Shown here piece after piece: positions 21,753 through 29,580 of a stretch of DNA of 33,879 nucleotides. Positions within the stretch are counted from its first letter, which is position 1, and every line of letters begins with the position of its first letter. Origin of the DNA: a virus; the IMG/VR virus record IMGVR_UViG_3300029268_002491, positions 1 to 33,879 of that record. The stretch is one strand, 5' to 3'. The translations under genes were made by a program, and so were the position numbers. The notes below the pieces were generated by a model. That model saw nothing but the letters and a program-made list of their open reading frames with translations, did not search any database and was not told the origin of the DNA.

Positions 21753-22171
21753 TGACCCTTAAAGCAATCAAAGAAGCCATTATTGCTAAATTGCAGACAG
21801 CATTCCCCAAAGTCAAGATTGATGTTCGGGATGTAAATGGTTTATTCAGCGCACCAACAGGGCGCATTGTGGTTATGTATATGGGTGGTTCGTTGTCGGC
21901 TAATCCCGATAACTCACTATCCTATGACTGTATGGATAGTTTTGAAATAAGCGTGTTATCGCGAGACCCCTTGGCAACCGACGGGGTTATTGACTCGGTT
22001 GAAACCATACGGGAGACCCTGCACGGTTATAAATTCAACGGCAATGATTATGAACGGTTATCATATCAAGATACAAGGTTTGAGGAGTTTGTGGCTGAAA
22101 CAAATGTATATGCTTACAAAATGACATTTCAAGTTAAGCGAGATGTAAATGTTATTGGGGCGAATATATGA
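21752..22171 (+). CDS. Gp37/tail-completion protein (DUF1834-like)
   Basis: 139 aa. AIIAKLQTAFPKVKIDVRDV, GRIVVMYMGGSLSANPDN and TDGVIDSVETIRETLHGYKF fit the Mu gp37/tail-terminator family. It would cap the tail tube before head joining. It starts on the last base of the DUF1320 gene and overlaps the next by 4 nt. Confidence 0.75.
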   Translation: MTLKAIKEAIIAKLQTAFPKVKIDVRDVNGLFSAPTGRIVVMYMGGSLSANPDNSLSYDCMDSFEISVLSRDPLATDGVIDSVETIRETLHGYKFNGNDYERLSYQDTRFEEFVAETNVYAYKMTFQVKRDVNVIGANI

Positions 22172-22587
22172 TTATTCACTTAATTATCTCCCTTGTTTTT
22201 GTTTGTCTTGCCTCTTTCTGCAATGCTGTTATGGATGTTTGCGAGTTCAAATATAAACAGAGTATATTCAACGTAGACAGAAAATTCAAAATCTTTGGAA
22301 CTTACTTCGCTCCGTTCTTCGATCCGGACTGCAGGGCAATTCTAAGATTAAAGAGATTCAACTTTCTGGGATTTGAAATAAAACAACCCTTACAGCTCTG
22401 TGACGGTTGGCACTTTGCAAAGATGTTGATGTGCTTCTTCCTTATTCTTGCCGTTATGAGCCACGCATATCATAAATATTTTTGGGATACGTGGTCTGTT
22501 ACCCTGCTTTGTGAGTTTATCTTTTACGGCTTGGCTTGGAACTTAACTTTTAATTTCTGTTATAATCACTTATTTATAAAGGAATGA
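22168..22587 (+). CDS. Three-span membrane protein
   Basis: 139 aa. Hydrophobic segments at about 2-23, 84-102 and 110-132, Cys-rich. Start overlaps the previous stop (ATGATTATT). It opens the lysis region, so a holin or holin-like role is possible, but it could be a host-envelope modifier. No family recognised. Confidence 0.5.
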   Translation: MIIHLIISLVFVCLASFCNAVMDVCEFKYKQSIFNVDRKFKIFGTYFAPFFDPDCRAILRLKRFNFLGFEIKQPLQLCDGWHFAKMLMCFFLILAVMSHAYHKYFWDTWSVTLLCEFIFYGLAWNLTFNFCYNHLFIKE

Positions 22588-22591
22588 CTTT

Positions 22592-22939
22592 ATGACAATA
22601 GCGACAAAACCGATTAGACCATTTAAGGCAAACACACCTGAACCGACACCACCTCCGGAGCCGGTAAAGAAGAATAAAGCACCTTTGACATTTGTTATCC
22701 TTGCGTTTGTTTTGATTCCGTTTATGCTGTTGAGTTTAACGGAAAATTTTATACAGTTCTCAGCATTTACGATAGGGTTATGCAAGGGATTATTTGGGGT
22801 CTTAATGTTTTGGGTTATTGATAAGTTTGCGCTCAGCGAAATTGATACCATAAAGGAATTGAAGAGAGGAAACATAGCTTATGCAATATTTTTGCTCGCT
22901 CTTGCTATTATTCTTGGCGTTGCAATGCTCGGCTCATAG
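22592..22939 (+). CDS. Small membrane protein, holin candidate
   Basis: 115 aa. A proline-rich basic N-terminus (PFKANTPEPTPPPEPVKK) is followed by three hydrophobic segments (about 30-48, 52-80 and 94-113). The tail ELKRGNIAYAIFLLALAIIL somewhat recalls DUF350. It is directly upstream of, and overlaps by 59 nt, the lysin gene, so a holin is the simplest guess; unproven. Confidence 0.5.
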   Translation: MTIATKPIRPFKANTPEPTPPPEPVKKNKAPLTFVILAFVLIPFMLLSLTENFIQFSAFTIGLCKGLFGVLMFWVIDKFALSEIDTIKELKRGNIAYAIFLLALAIILGVAMLGS

Positions 22940-23477
22940 TCAGGCTCACCTCGATACTGCGAAGAGTTATGATTATGTAATTGAGAGGACGGGGAACAAC
23001 GACGGTACACAAGTCGAAATATTTCTGAAATCAGTAGGGAGAACAAAGGGGGACGCTTGGTGTAGTGCATTTGTAAGTTACTGCTTAACTGTTTCGGGCG
23101 TGTTAGAACCTAAGACTCGGAGCGGACTTGCAAGGGATTACGCAACTAAGACAGTAAAAACATTAGTGATTAAAGCAAGTGATGTAATGCTGAAAAAGTA
23201 TAAGATTATAAAGGGGGATTTAGTTGTCTGGTCAAGGGGCGAAACAGTATTCGGACATATAGGAATGACAACCGAGGATTGGCAAGGGATAAAAGGAAAA
23301 ACAATCGAGGGCAATGTAAGCAATAAGGTGTCTTATATGAACCGGAAGATCGAACCCGCAAACTATTTTAGGATTAAATGGTTTGTAAAAGTTAAAAACG
23401 AAACAAAAAAAGAAAAAATTGAAATCGACTTTAAGAAATACCTTTATAATAATATTAGTTTCTATAACCTGTTTTAG
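22881..23477 (+). CDS. CHAP/NlpC-P60-like endolysin with signal peptide
   Basis: 198 aa. An N-terminal Sec signal (residues 1 to about 20: YFCSLLLLFLALQCSAHS) is followed by a cysteine peptidase domain with Cys61 in AWCSAFVSYC, His126 in FGHIGM and Asn145 in EGNVSN, the catalytic triad of a CHAP/TIGR02594-type amidase. It would cut peptidoglycan after Sec export. Its start is buried inside the previous gene and its end overlaps the spanin gene, a compact cassette. Confidence 0.75.
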   Translation: MQYFCSLLLLFLALQCSAHSQAHLDTAKSYDYVIERTGNNDGTQVEIFLKSVGRTKGDAWCSAFVSYCLTVSGVLEPKTRSGLARDYATKTVKTLVIKASDVMLKKYKIIKGDLVVWSRGETVFGHIGMTTEDWQGIKGKTIEGNVSNKVSYMNRKIEPANYFRIKWFVKVKNETKKEKIEIDFKKYLYNNISFYNLF

Positions 23478-23808
23478 TTGTTGCTCAACGAAAGAGATTA
23501 CAGAGATTAAACCGCAGATCGTTTATGTGCCGGTTATTGAGGACAGCATAAGGGAAGTGACTATAACAGATACCGTTATTGTTGGCTATGATATTATTCA
23601 TAGCGATACAGTTACAATCGTAAAGTATTTTCCTAAGTTGCAAAAATTCTATATAAAGGTGAAGCCTGACAGCATTATAATTATGGACACAACACGCATT
23701 GTTGAATACTCAGAGAAAGGGCAGGACAATTGGAGCGTATTAAAATATATCTGCTTAGGTTTTGCGATAGCGTTCGGGATTTTTTTGATTTATTTGTGGA
23801 GAAAATAG
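23419..23808 (+). CDS. Unimolecular spanin candidate (lipoprotein with C-terminal TM)
   Basis: 129 aa from a TTG start inside the lysin gene. It has a signal segment (IIILVSITCFSC) with a lipobox-like cysteine, a beta-strand-rich middle (PQIVYVPVIEDSIREVTITD) and a C-terminal membrane span (YICLGFAIAFGIFLIYLWRK). This two-anchor plan is that of the T1 gp11-type u-spanin, which fuses inner and outer membranes. The length is close to that of T1 gp11. Assignment is from topology, not sequence family. Confidence 0.6.
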   Translation: MKSTLRNTFIIILVSITCFSCCSTKEITEIKPQIVYVPVIEDSIREVTITDTVIVGYDIIHSDTVTIVKYFPKLQKFYIKVKPDSIIIMDTTRIVEYSEKGQDNWSVLKYICLGFAIAFGIFLIYLWRK

Positions 23809-23810
23809 TT

Positions 23811-24098
23811 ATGACCTTAGAAGAAAAAATTGATAAGTTGATCGCTGATACATCCACCATTAAAACAGATGTGGAAGTGTTGAAGGAACAAATAAAACTA
23901 AGGCGTACAATCGGAAACTGTGAACAACACGATGACTCTTTAGCGGATCACGAGGACAGACTAAGGGGAATAGAGGTAGACATTAATAGGTTTAAGGGTT
24001 CTTTAACAACCTTTAAAGTATTAATGGGCGTGATTATATCATTACTATTAACAATAATTGGACTTATGACAAATACAAACTTAAATTTATTTAATTAA
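23811..24098 (+). CDS. XhlA-like coiled-coil membrane protein
   Basis: 95 aa from the ATG at 23811 (GGAGAAAATAG upstream); longer reading from 23730 lacks support. Coiled-coil N-terminal part (EEKIDKLIADTSTIKTDVEV onward) and one C-terminal span (FKVLMGVIISLLLTIIGLM). This layout matches hemolysin XhlA-type proteins, often holin/lysis accessories. It closes the lysis cassette. Confidence 0.65.
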   Translation: MTLEEKIDKLIADTSTIKTDVEVLKEQIKLRRTIGNCEQHDDSLADHEDRLRGIEVDINRFKGSLTTFKVLMGVIISLLLTIIGLMTNTNLNLFN

Positions 24099-24115
24099 CC
24101 GAAAGGAACACTACA

Positions 24116-24799
24116 ATGTTACTACAAACTTTTTATGATTTAGCTGACCTTATGAAAGCCGAAATTGTCGCTCGGAATGTGTTGCTCGGTATCAATGAAA
24201 CCGATTACAATAATTTCTTAAACGCCTGCACCGAAGTTGGCAAGTTACTTGTTGACGGTAGTCAGGTTGCGACTTATTCGGACGGCTCATTTAATACAGC
24301 TGTGGATTCAGCTACAAGTGGTTTAGGGTATGATCCCTTAGACCTTACCGAAAGGCAAAACGGATTAATGGTTATCGTAGCGGCTCTTGCTTTGCCGACA
24401 GGAGTAACCGCATCACAATTAATTGATTTAATAACGGAAGGATGGGCTAATATGTTTTCTAAGGATGGAATGGGAAATTACAATGTAGTTGAGGCGATTG
24501 CTTCAATTGCAATTACAAATACAACCGCAATAAGTGATGGCATTTTATGTCCGAGCGAAGCTGACGTGGTTCAAATAACCGCAAGTAAAACCGCAGGAGC
24601 AGGATCGGTCGTTGTAGCTTATGCAGTTTCCGCTGATAATGTTTCATATACTGCTTATGATACTCTTGGAACAATATCGGCAAACGAGGCTCAGATTTAT
24701 GGAATAGACAATGTCAATATTCCTAAATACATTAAAGTAAAATTCACAGCGACAGGAGCCGCTACTGTAAATGCATTTGTTTCAGTTGCAATAAACTAA
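24116..24799 (+). CDS. Putative virion surface protein
   Basis: 227 aa, behind GAAAGGAACACTACA. A helical N-terminal half is followed by a serine/threonine/alanine/valine-rich beta half (TASKTAGAGSVVVAYAVSAD onward), which looks like a phage fibre-type sandwich. It sits between the lysis genes and the large fibre-like gene. No family recognised. Confidence 0.5.
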   Translation: MLLQTFYDLADLMKAEIVARNVLLGINETDYNNFLNACTEVGKLLVDGSQVATYSDGSFNTAVDSATSGLGYDPLDLTERQNGLMVIVAALALPTGVTASQLIDLITEGWANMFSKDGMGNYNVVEAIASIAITNTTAISDGILCPSEADVVQITASKTAGAGSVVVAYAVSADNVSYTAYDTLGTISANEAQIYGIDNVNIPKYIKVKFTATGAATVNAFVSVAIN

Positions 24800-24815
24800 G
24801 AAAGGTAGGCAAAAA

Positions 24816-26666
24816 ATGACTTTAAATAAATTTATCCCGCCTAAAAACGTAGTGCATTCTCCGTTTCCGCAAGACAATATGGCTGATGTTGACGGAGCAA
24901 TAAGTTCGGGAGGTATTGCTTTTGAGGTTAATCGTTTTATTGCAAACCTGAAACCGGTTCATAGTAAGCATACTTTTCTATGCTATCAATATTTCGTTGA
25001 CCCTGTAGATGGTTCAGATACAAATTCAGGGTTGACAGTAAAATATGCTTTCAAGACCATACAAAAAGCGATTGACACAACGCCAAATGATTTAGGTGGT
25101 GCAGAGGTATTTATATGGTTAATGTCTGGCACATATACAGCACTCCCGAACGAGGAGATAGCTATGATAAACAAAGTTAATGGCGTTGTTACTATTCGTT
25201 ATTTGGGAACTTGGGCTAATGGTGTTGCTCCTGTAAGCGATGCTAATTGGTTTGGTGCTACTTGGAAAACGGAACATATTGATAAAGTGATAACTGACGA
25301 TACAGGTTGCATTTTTGAGAATGACGGAGTAACTAATCTGATGCATTTTTCGGGTGGTGGCTCGCTTACAGTATATATACAAATTCAAGACAAATATGTA
25401 ACAACTTGGAATTTACACAGGTTGGCATATAAATTCAAATTTCAAAGGATAGCAGGAGCAACGCCTTCTGATTTGCGTTCTTTAAGATTTGATAATTGTC
25501 GAGTAGTTAATATGTGCGATGCCTCTTTGGTTTTTGATACCGCAAGAATGTCCCGTTGTTTGTTGGCTTTTTACAGTTGCGCTTACGTTGTAATGGATGC
25601 AATTAAAGTGTATTCGACTGCTTTGTCCGGCATAAATACTGCTGACGACCAATGGTCGGCAATTTACTCTGCTAATAGTATGCTCAATTGGTGCAATGGT
25701 TACACTACAGGATATTTCAGTTTAACGAGTCCGTTAGACTTTCCTGCGACTCCTATCGAAGTTGAAGGGATGCGAAGAATATTAAATATTCTTGGGAATG
25801 CTTATAATGGGCAGACTTACGTTCACATAATGAAATATTCGCAAGGTGTTCTTCCGGATGCTAACCCTCCAAAAATAGGAATAACTGCTGATGTCGATAA
25901 GTATTATTTGAAATATCATGCCGATACAGCAGTATTAGTTAACGCAAGTACGGGAAGCGGAACAATTAATGAAACCAAAAATGCCATAGTGACTCAGACT
26001 GTTACTCCGAAGATAAAATACATTGGCGATTCACTTATACAAGCGACTGCCGTTGCCGAGCCTGCCGATGCGTTATTAGCGAACAAAGATATGAGTCTCT
26101 TTATTGATGAGACAAAACAAGAGCTAAACGTCAAATTAAAATATACTGCCGGAACTGTAAAGAAAGCCAAGATTGATTTAGTTCCACCTTTGGAATATAC
26201 CGCTCTCCTTTCCGAAACAGGTTACGCCGCTACAAGTGGTTTACTTGTTGCAGGACAGACTTACTACATAGCAAGCTTTGTCGCCGGTGATGACTTCGTT
26301 AATGTTGGCGGAACGAACGTAACAGGGAACACCTTTGTTGCAAGCGGAACAACACCCACAACTTGGACTAACAGTTCAATCTTAGTGAGTGTTGGAATAA
26401 GCGCTCCTGCCGTAACATTGTTAAAGAATGCATTGAGCGCCGCAATTGTTTGGACTTACTCAGCAGTTGGAACATACATCGGTACGCTTACAGGCGCATT
26501 CACCGAGAACAAAACCGTATTCAGTCATCCACCTCTTGGGAATGATAAAGCGGTTACGCTTGAGTGGACTTCTGCAAACGTTATAACTCTCAAGACTTAC
26601 GAAACAGGTGCATTGAAGGACGGCTTGCTCGTAAAATTCCCATTAACCATTAAAGTTTATCCCTAA
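24816..26666 (+). CDS. Tail fibre/tailspike-like protein
   Basis: 616 aa. Residues about 60-90 hold YFVDPVDGSDTNSGLTVKYA then FKTIQKAIDT, the DUF1565-type entry into a right-handed beta-helix. Middle (about 95-320) has beta-rich repeats; the C-terminal about 200 residues (VSVGISAPAVTLLKNALSAA) appear as separate beta domains. The design suggests a receptor-binding spike or fibre. No enzyme motif is visible, so polysaccharide cleavage is not claimed. Confidence 0.6.
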   Translation: MTLNKFIPPKNVVHSPFPQDNMADVDGAISSGGIAFEVNRFIANLKPVHSKHTFLCYQYFVDPVDGSDTNSGLTVKYAFKTIQKAIDTTPNDLGGAEVFIWLMSGTYTALPNEEIAMINKVNGVVTIRYLGTWANGVAPVSDANWFGATWKTEHIDKVITDDTGCIFENDGVTNLMHFSGGGSLTVYIQIQDKYVTTWNLHRLAYKFKFQRIAGATPSDLRSLRFDNCRVVNMCDASLVFDTARMSRCLLAFYSCAYVVMDAIKVYSTALSGINTADDQWSAIYSANSMLNWCNGYTTGYFSLTSPLDFPATPIEVEGMRRILNILGNAYNGQTYVHIMKYSQGVLPDANPPKIGITADVDKYYLKYHADTAVLVNASTGSGTINETKNAIVTQTVTPKIKYIGDSLIQATAVAEPADALLANKDMSLFIDETKQELNVKLKYTAGTVKKAKIDLVPPLEYTALLSETGYAATSGLLVAGQTYYIASFVAGDDFVNVGGTNVTGNTFVASGTTPTTWTNSSILVSVGISAPAVTLLKNALSAAIVWTYSAVGTYIGTLTGAFTENKTVFSHPPLGNDKAVTLEWTSANVITLKTYETGALKDGLLVKFPLTIKVYP

Positions 26667-26688
26667 CGGATAAGGAAGGAAAAATAAA

Positions 26689-27162
26689 ATGGCAGTAGTA
26701 GTAAACACATATTTAGGCGAAGTCTTCTACCTCTCAGACGTAGGAGAGACAGATCACGATGCTTTCTTCACCTCAGCCTCAGCGGTTTCAATCGCTGACT
26801 TCACCAAGATCGGAGTCTTCTCAGATGACAGTTCTTTGAAAGTTACGAAGGATGGCGAAGTTGCGACCTCAGACGGCAAGAGCATTACATTTGGTTACAA
26901 ATCCGATGTTGCATTACCGATTATTGCGCAGGATTCGACCGTTGTGTCGGCATTCGAAGCTCGTACCGCCACCGTAGAATATTCTTGTCTATTGATTAAG
27001 TACACAAACAGGACAGGTGGCTTGCTTATCCGTCCTAACGCTTGGATAATCGAAGAGGATTACGTTTTCGGAAAGAATGCAGGAAGCAAATTCACAATAA
27101 CAGGTTCTACTAAGGGACAGGCAAAATCAGAGTTACGTAAAGAAGTAACAATCACAGCTTAA
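26689..27162 (+). CDS. Tail-tube-like protein
   Basis: 157 aa, with GGAAGGAAAAATAAA upstream. Beta-rich, uniform throughout, with SDVGETDHDAFFTSASAV and a GSKFTITGSTKGQAKSEL end. Size, composition and position before the chaperone and tape measure suit a tail tube (gpV-type) protein. No strong motif; based on context. Confidence 0.5.
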   Translation: MAVVVNTYLGEVFYLSDVGETDHDAFFTSASAVSIADFTKIGVFSDDSSLKVTKDGEVATSDGKSITFGYKSDVALPIIAQDSTVVSAFEARTATVEYSCLLIKYTNRTGGLLIRPNAWIIEEDYVFGKNAGSKFTITGSTKGQAKSELRKEVTITA

Positions 27163-27180
27163 TAGAAAGGAATTTCTGTT

Positions 27181-27711
27181 ATGGCAATTGTGAATAACAA
27201 GCAAAAGGTTGTTACCTTTGTCAACGATGTTCATATCTGGGCTAATGTTGACCCTGACGGAACAAATCACTCAGACGTAGGTATAATTCCGGACGGTAAA
27301 GTATCAATAAAATTCACCCCTATATTAGCTACTGATATAGGGGGCGAATCTTACATCTTGGGTTATGACTGCTCTTGGGAAATATCTGCGTTACAGGTTT
27401 ACGACCTTAGACAATTCCAACACTTTAATAACCAGAGGGTTTGGCTTTGCTTTAACCCCGCTCAGATTAAGTTAGCAAATGTTATCCTCAATATAACAGC
27501 AGAAATAACAGGCAAGGCAGGCGAAAGCACGATAACCATTTCCGGAACCAAAAGGGTTGAAGAAATCACAGACGTCTTGCGTGGTGATTCTTCTCTTAAT
27601 GGTGGATTCGGTGGCGTTTGGGGCAATAAATGGTCTGCACCTTGGGCGGGCGGTGGAAGTCCCGGGAGTGGTGTTTATCTGATTTCTCAAAACGAAGATC
27701 CATTCTTGTAA
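27181..27711 (+). CDS. Second tail-tube-like protein
   Basis: 176 aa. NDVHIWANVDPDGTNHSDVG and ISALQVYDLRQFQHFNNQRV are beta-rich, followed by a glycine-rich tail (GGFGGVWGNKWSAPWAGGG). It could be the major tail tube or a minor tail protein; two consecutive tube-like genes may be related duplicates, but similarity is too weak to call. Confidence 0.4.
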   Translation: MAIVNNKQKVVTFVNDVHIWANVDPDGTNHSDVGIIPDGKVSIKFTPILATDIGGESYILGYDCSWEISALQVYDLRQFQHFNNQRVWLCFNPAQIKLANVILNITAEITGKAGESTITISGTKRVEEITDVLRGDSSLNGGFGGVWGNKWSAPWAGGGSPGSGVYLISQNEDPFL

Positions 27712-27719
27712 GGCTATGA

Positions 27720-28475
27720 ATGATTGCAATATATTCGCATTGGAGTTTGCCTTGTAGCAACGGAAGATTACACGGGAAGTTACCTAATGAATATTTCCTT
27801 GCATACCTGACCCTCTCGGTTAAGTATGCGAGGCTTTTTTTTGATAAAGTGATAATGTTCACAGACACAGGGGGCAAAGAAACATTTGAGAAATATAAAA
27901 CCCGATCAGAGATATTAACCAATACAACCTATCTTCCTTTCGATAAAATTGAAACTATCCTTGACGGAGTTCCCCACCCGAAAAACTTTTGGGCGATCGG
28001 GAAAATATACGCCTATCAGTATGCGAGTATAGTCTATAAGACTCCGTTTATTCACTTCGATTATGACAGCCATTTCGTTCTTGATATTATTCCGCAAATT
28101 AAGAATAAGCGTATTATAGTCGAACATATCGAAAATGAGAATATGTATTGCCGTTATGAGAATTACGGATTAAAGAAAAACCGGTATGCGTACAACACCG
28201 GAGTATTTGGCGGTTGTGACTTAAAACATATAGCGGAGTACTGCGAGGGAGCATTGGAAATAGCAGACAAACTAAGGCGTTTTACAAGTGAGAACTTAAT
28301 CAGTTGTATGTTTGAGCAAAAATACCTTTATGATTTCTGCCAAGCTAAAGGGATAATCCCCTACACAATATTACCGAACCACAAATTTGAGTATACGCAT
28401 TTTTGGAGCGCTAAATCAGAACCCGCTAATTATATCAATACAGTTAATAAACTAATGAGTGTCTATGGAACATAA
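27720..28475 (+). CDS. DUF6734-like glycosyltransferase (GT-A fold)
   Basis: 251 aa, AAGG eight bases before ATG. FWAIGKIYAYQYASIVYKTP, then FIHFDYDSHFV carries the metal-binding D-x-D, and RYAYNTGVFGGCDL has the N-x-G-x-x-G acceptor-side motif. This matches a DUF6734-type nucleotide-sugar transferase layout. Its place between tail-tube and chaperone genes is odd; it may glycosylate virion or host-surface molecules. The stop overlaps the next start. Motif call is moderate. Confidence 0.6.
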   Translation: MIAIYSHWSLPCSNGRLHGKLPNEYFLAYLTLSVKYARLFFDKVIMFTDTGGKETFEKYKTRSEILTNTTYLPFDKIETILDGVPHPKNFWAIGKIYAYQYASIVYKTPFIHFDYDSHFVLDIIPQIKNKRIIVEHIENENMYCRYENYGLKKNRYAYNTGVFGGCDLKHIAEYCEGALEIADKLRRFTSENLISCMFEQKYLYDFCQAKGIIPYTILPNHKFEYTHFWSAKSEPANYINTVNKLMSVYGT

Positions 28476-28854
28476 GCGAGAAAAATTCATATTTACGAAT
28501 AAACAGAATAAACCAATCAGCCTGATTACACGGAAATTCACCTTTGAAGTGGATGAGTTCCTTGAAAGCCGGTTTCCCAAATACAGTTCCGGTGAGTCAA
28601 TGGATTTGCCAATCAAATTATCAGATGTAAATCAAGACTTCAAATTTCTGTTGGAGGGGAAAACAGAAAATATCAATTGGGCTAAGCAGGATTACGAGGG
28701 AATCCTTCAGGTGTACGCTTTTTTTTTGACTTACAAAAAGAATGCCTTCTTGAGGCAATTGGAATACAGAGACGAAACCCTTGCTTTAGCTACGAGTTTA
28801 GCAGTACGGATGATGACTCCTTCAGAACGTCAGACTGGATTGAAAAAGAATTAA
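28465..28854 (+). CDS. Tail assembly chaperone (G part)
   Basis: 129 aa from ATG 28465 (a GTG at 28459 is possible). It lies just before the tape measure region, like gpG. EVDEFLESRFPKYSSGESMD and DYEGILQVYAFFLTYKKN contain an acidic helical body. A T9 run (28719-28727) in the gene and an open -1 frame past it suggest a frameshifted G-T product (see 28719-28727). Confidence 0.6.
   Translation: MEHKREKFIFTNKQNKPISLITRKFTFEVDEFLESRFPKYSSGESMDLPIKLSDVNQDFKFLLEGKTENINWAKQDYEGILQVYAFFLTYKKNAFLRQLEYRDETLALATSLAVRMMTPSERQTGLKKN
28719..28727 (+). other. Candidate -1 frameshift site (T9)
   Basis: T9 spans codons GCT TTT TTT TTG of the chaperone gene and contains the ideal slippery heptamer T TTT TTT. 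Slippage by -1 continues in an open frame from 28686 (after a stop at 28683) through to the TAG at 29010-29012. The extension would be about 95 residues. A second possible site, G AAA AAG, lies nearer the chaperone stop. Seen directly; shifting itself is inferred from the gpG-gpGT precedent. Confidence 0.5.
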
Positions 28855-29012
28855 TGAGCAAACAAAGTCGGTTCTCAGTATGCAAGGACATCACTACTTT
28901 TGAGCACGTTAATAAGAGTTATTGTAAATGCAGTTTTGCAATATTCGAGGTCTTCGCTATGGCTGAGTCCGTAAAGAATGATATGGAAATAATGAAAATA
29001 AGGTCTGGTTAG
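28854..29012 (+). CDS. T-part frame / small ORF after chaperone
   Basis: The last about 95 codons of the -1 frame include an ATG at 28854 (TAATGA overlap with the chaperone stop) giving a 52-aa product (MSKQSRFSVCKDITTFEHVN). It may be read only as the C-terminal part of a G-T fusion, or be initiated by coupling. CysXCys elements (CKCS) are visible, but no family. Confidence 0.4.
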   Translation: MSKQSRFSVCKDITTFEHVNKSYCKCSFAIFEVFAMAESVKNDMEIMKIRSG

Positions 29013-29017
29013 TCAAA

Positions 29018-29164
29018 AAGTTAGCAGTAAAGTTAGCACCTGAGTTGAAAAGTTAGCGTTTGGAGTGGAAAGTTTGCATTAAAGTTAGCGTTTGAAGGCA
29101 AATGTTAGCGTTTAAGTTAGCATTTAAGGAAAAAGTTTGTAATAAAGTTAGTAACATAAGGAAA
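29018..29164. repeat. 32-bp tandem repeat array of AAGTTAGC 12-mers
   Basis: Nine copies of AAGTTAGCA/G-type 9-mers start at 29018, 29030, 29050, 29070, 29082, 29102, 29114, 29133 and 29145, spaced 12 or 19-20 bp. They group into units of about 32 bp: two 12-mers and an 8-bp AAGGAAAA-like end (units start 29018, 29050 [20-bp, truncated], 29070, 29102 and 29133). Unit length is not a multiple of three and stops occur in the frames checked, so it is non-coding. The last unit ends in the ribosome site of the gene at 29172. Function unknown. Confidence 0.7.
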
Positions 29165-29171
29165 AATCAGT

Positions 29172-29477
29172 ATGCCGGTAATAGAAAACACATTACAGGA
29201 CTTGTTAGACAAGGTGGCAGACATTCAGCTTCTCGAACTTGAGATGTCTGGTCTTGAAATATTGGCACGATACCCTACCATTTTAGAGGGCACAGAGGTT
29301 TTTGTTTCCGTTTCCGTTCCCGCTGTTTCAACAATAGGGATTCAAAGCATTGCCTTAAAGAATTTATTCACACCAAGCGAGATTGTCAGCAAGGCTGTTG
29401 TTAGGCGTGCAATAGTGCAGGCACAACTTGACCTGCTTTTAGAGAATCAAGGCGAAATCAACTTCCCTAATGAGTAA
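29172..29477 (+). CDS. Hypothetical tail-region protein
   Basis: 101 aa directly before the tape measure. N-terminal helix (NTLQDLLDKVADIQLLELEM), then a strand-rich middle (EVFVSVSVPAVSTIGIQSIA) and a C-terminal helix. AAGGAAAAATCAGT upstream is the end of the repeat array. No family recognised; likely a minor tail assembly protein. Confidence 0.55.
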   Translation: MPVIENTLQDLLDKVADIQLLELEMSGLEILARYPTILEGTEVFVSVSVPAVSTIGIQSIALKNLFTPSEIVSKAVVRRAIVQAQLDLLLENQGEINFPNE

Positions 29478-29580
29478 CGGACACCCCAAATTTCGCACAC
29501 AGCCAAGCGCTGTTAAGAGAACGGACATCAAAGCGGTGTCAGTAGTCAAGCAACAAATAATATGGTCGTACAATGGCTGA
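29470..29580 (+). CDS. Tiny coupled gene before tape measure
   Basis: 36 aa, ATG within the preceding gene's end (TAATGAG) and TGA overlapping the tape measure start. Polar, basic (HPKFRTQPSAVKRTDIKAVS). Its overlaps on both sides fit a translation-coupling leader; function unknown and it could be spurious. Confidence 0.35.
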   Translation: MSNGHPKFRTQPSAVKRTDIKAVSVVKQQIIWSYNG

